NCBI GenBank assembly: GCA_017415165.1
Contig: JAFQIY010000072.1
Location: forward strand, 1-64,000
Direction: 5' to 3'
Source: Oscillospiraceae bacterium
GTDB taxonomy: Bacteria > Bacillota > Clostridia > Oscillospirales > Ruminococcaceae
Length of the DNA: 64,000 bases
The position numbers and the translations under genes are program-made. Positions 63,939 to 64,000 of the stretch are shown here, piece after piece (position 1 is the first letter of the stretch; every line of letters begins with the position of its first letter). The notes beneath the pieces were generated by a model. That model was not told the DNA's origin. It saw only the letters and a program-made list of their open reading frames with translations, and ran no database searches.

Positions 63939-64000
63939 AATAATCCTTCCTTTCCAACTCCATCTCAATGCACTTCCATTCCTCACCAAGAAGCTTCATT
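63928..64000 (-). CDS. Partial upstream gene, C-terminal end only
   Basis: A minus-strand frame enters from the right edge and stops at 63928-63930. Its last residues read LLGEEWKCIEMELERKDYYDR. The overlap of about 11 bp with the phosphorylase start suggests translational coupling. Too little is present to name a family, and a short ORF starting at 63999 cannot be excluded. Confidence 0.4.
   Translation of the reverse strand, partial: MKLLGEEWKCIEMELERKDYYDR

Overview
The window looks like chromosome of a low-GC, anaerobic, fibre-degrading gut or rumen Firmicute, most likely a Ruminococcus-like member of the Oscillospiraceae. The indications are the secreted plant-polysaccharide hydrolases carried as lipoproteins with Thr/Glu-rich linkers (GH74, two GH5, GH2, GH59), anaerobe oxidative-stress proteins (reverse rubrerythrin, rubredoxin), Firmicute markers (SpoVG, sigma-K, a LexA with a Bacillus-like layout, DUF1292, ClpC), and strong TTGACA-N17-TATAAT promoters with GGAGG ribosome sites. 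I see no rRNA, prophage, insertion sequence or CRISPR array. This is inference from gene content; no search was run.

Layout. 1-8100: a heterodimeric ABC exporter on the minus strand, a divergent MerR regulator and maf. Four copies of the dyad TAAAGT-N1/2-ACTTTA tie these together as a probable local regulon. A nested-hairpin intergenic element and a YfhO-type membrane protein follow. 8200-16500: NUDIX hydrolase, spoVG, a murC-lexA-CPBP protease-small ORF operon, an orphan CobU-like protein in front of pilT, a YfbR-like HD nucleotidase, a beta-lactamase-fold lipoprotein and tRNA-Ser(CGA). 16600-22000 (minus): cytidine deaminase, a GHL10-type lipoprotein and a large GHL10-like/amidase_3 cell-wall protein. 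22100-24800: GH74 lipoprotein and a small membrane protein. 24850-25070: a minus-strand structured RNA that could be 6S RNA. 25100-26840: MFS transporter and a DUF1292 protein.

26990-28206 is the most unusual stretch. A consensus promoter and an intrinsic terminator bracket about 1.18 kb with no ordinary gene. The 5' part folds into long-range helices. It is followed by seven diverged tandem units of about 96-122 nt, each opening with GGAGTGAGTCC-like sequence and mostly followed by a start codon and an almost immediate stop. Several units have flanking arms that differ in sequence but still pair. I read this as a large, repetitive structured RNA, or an array of micro-ORFs, that I cannot assign to any family I know.

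28290-45300: DUF368 transporter, MATE pump, then a galactoside/glucan locus (LacZ-type GH2 divergent from an AraC regulator with a shared dyad, a second GH2, a GH59-like enzyme and two GH5 lipoproteins) plus a degenerate-GGDEF/EAL protein. 45475-50553: a giant flagellin of 1692 residues behind a perfect sigma-D promoter, its middle made of about eleven related modules. 50700-64000: glutamine synthetase, ABC-F ATPase, lipoprotein, sigma-K, a Cys-rich micro-protein, ClpC, reverse rubrerythrin and a CxC rubredoxin, a small AT-rich XRE-controlled cassette, then O-acetylhomoserine sulfhydrylase, a GNAT acetyltransferase and a nucleoside phosphorylase on the minus strand.
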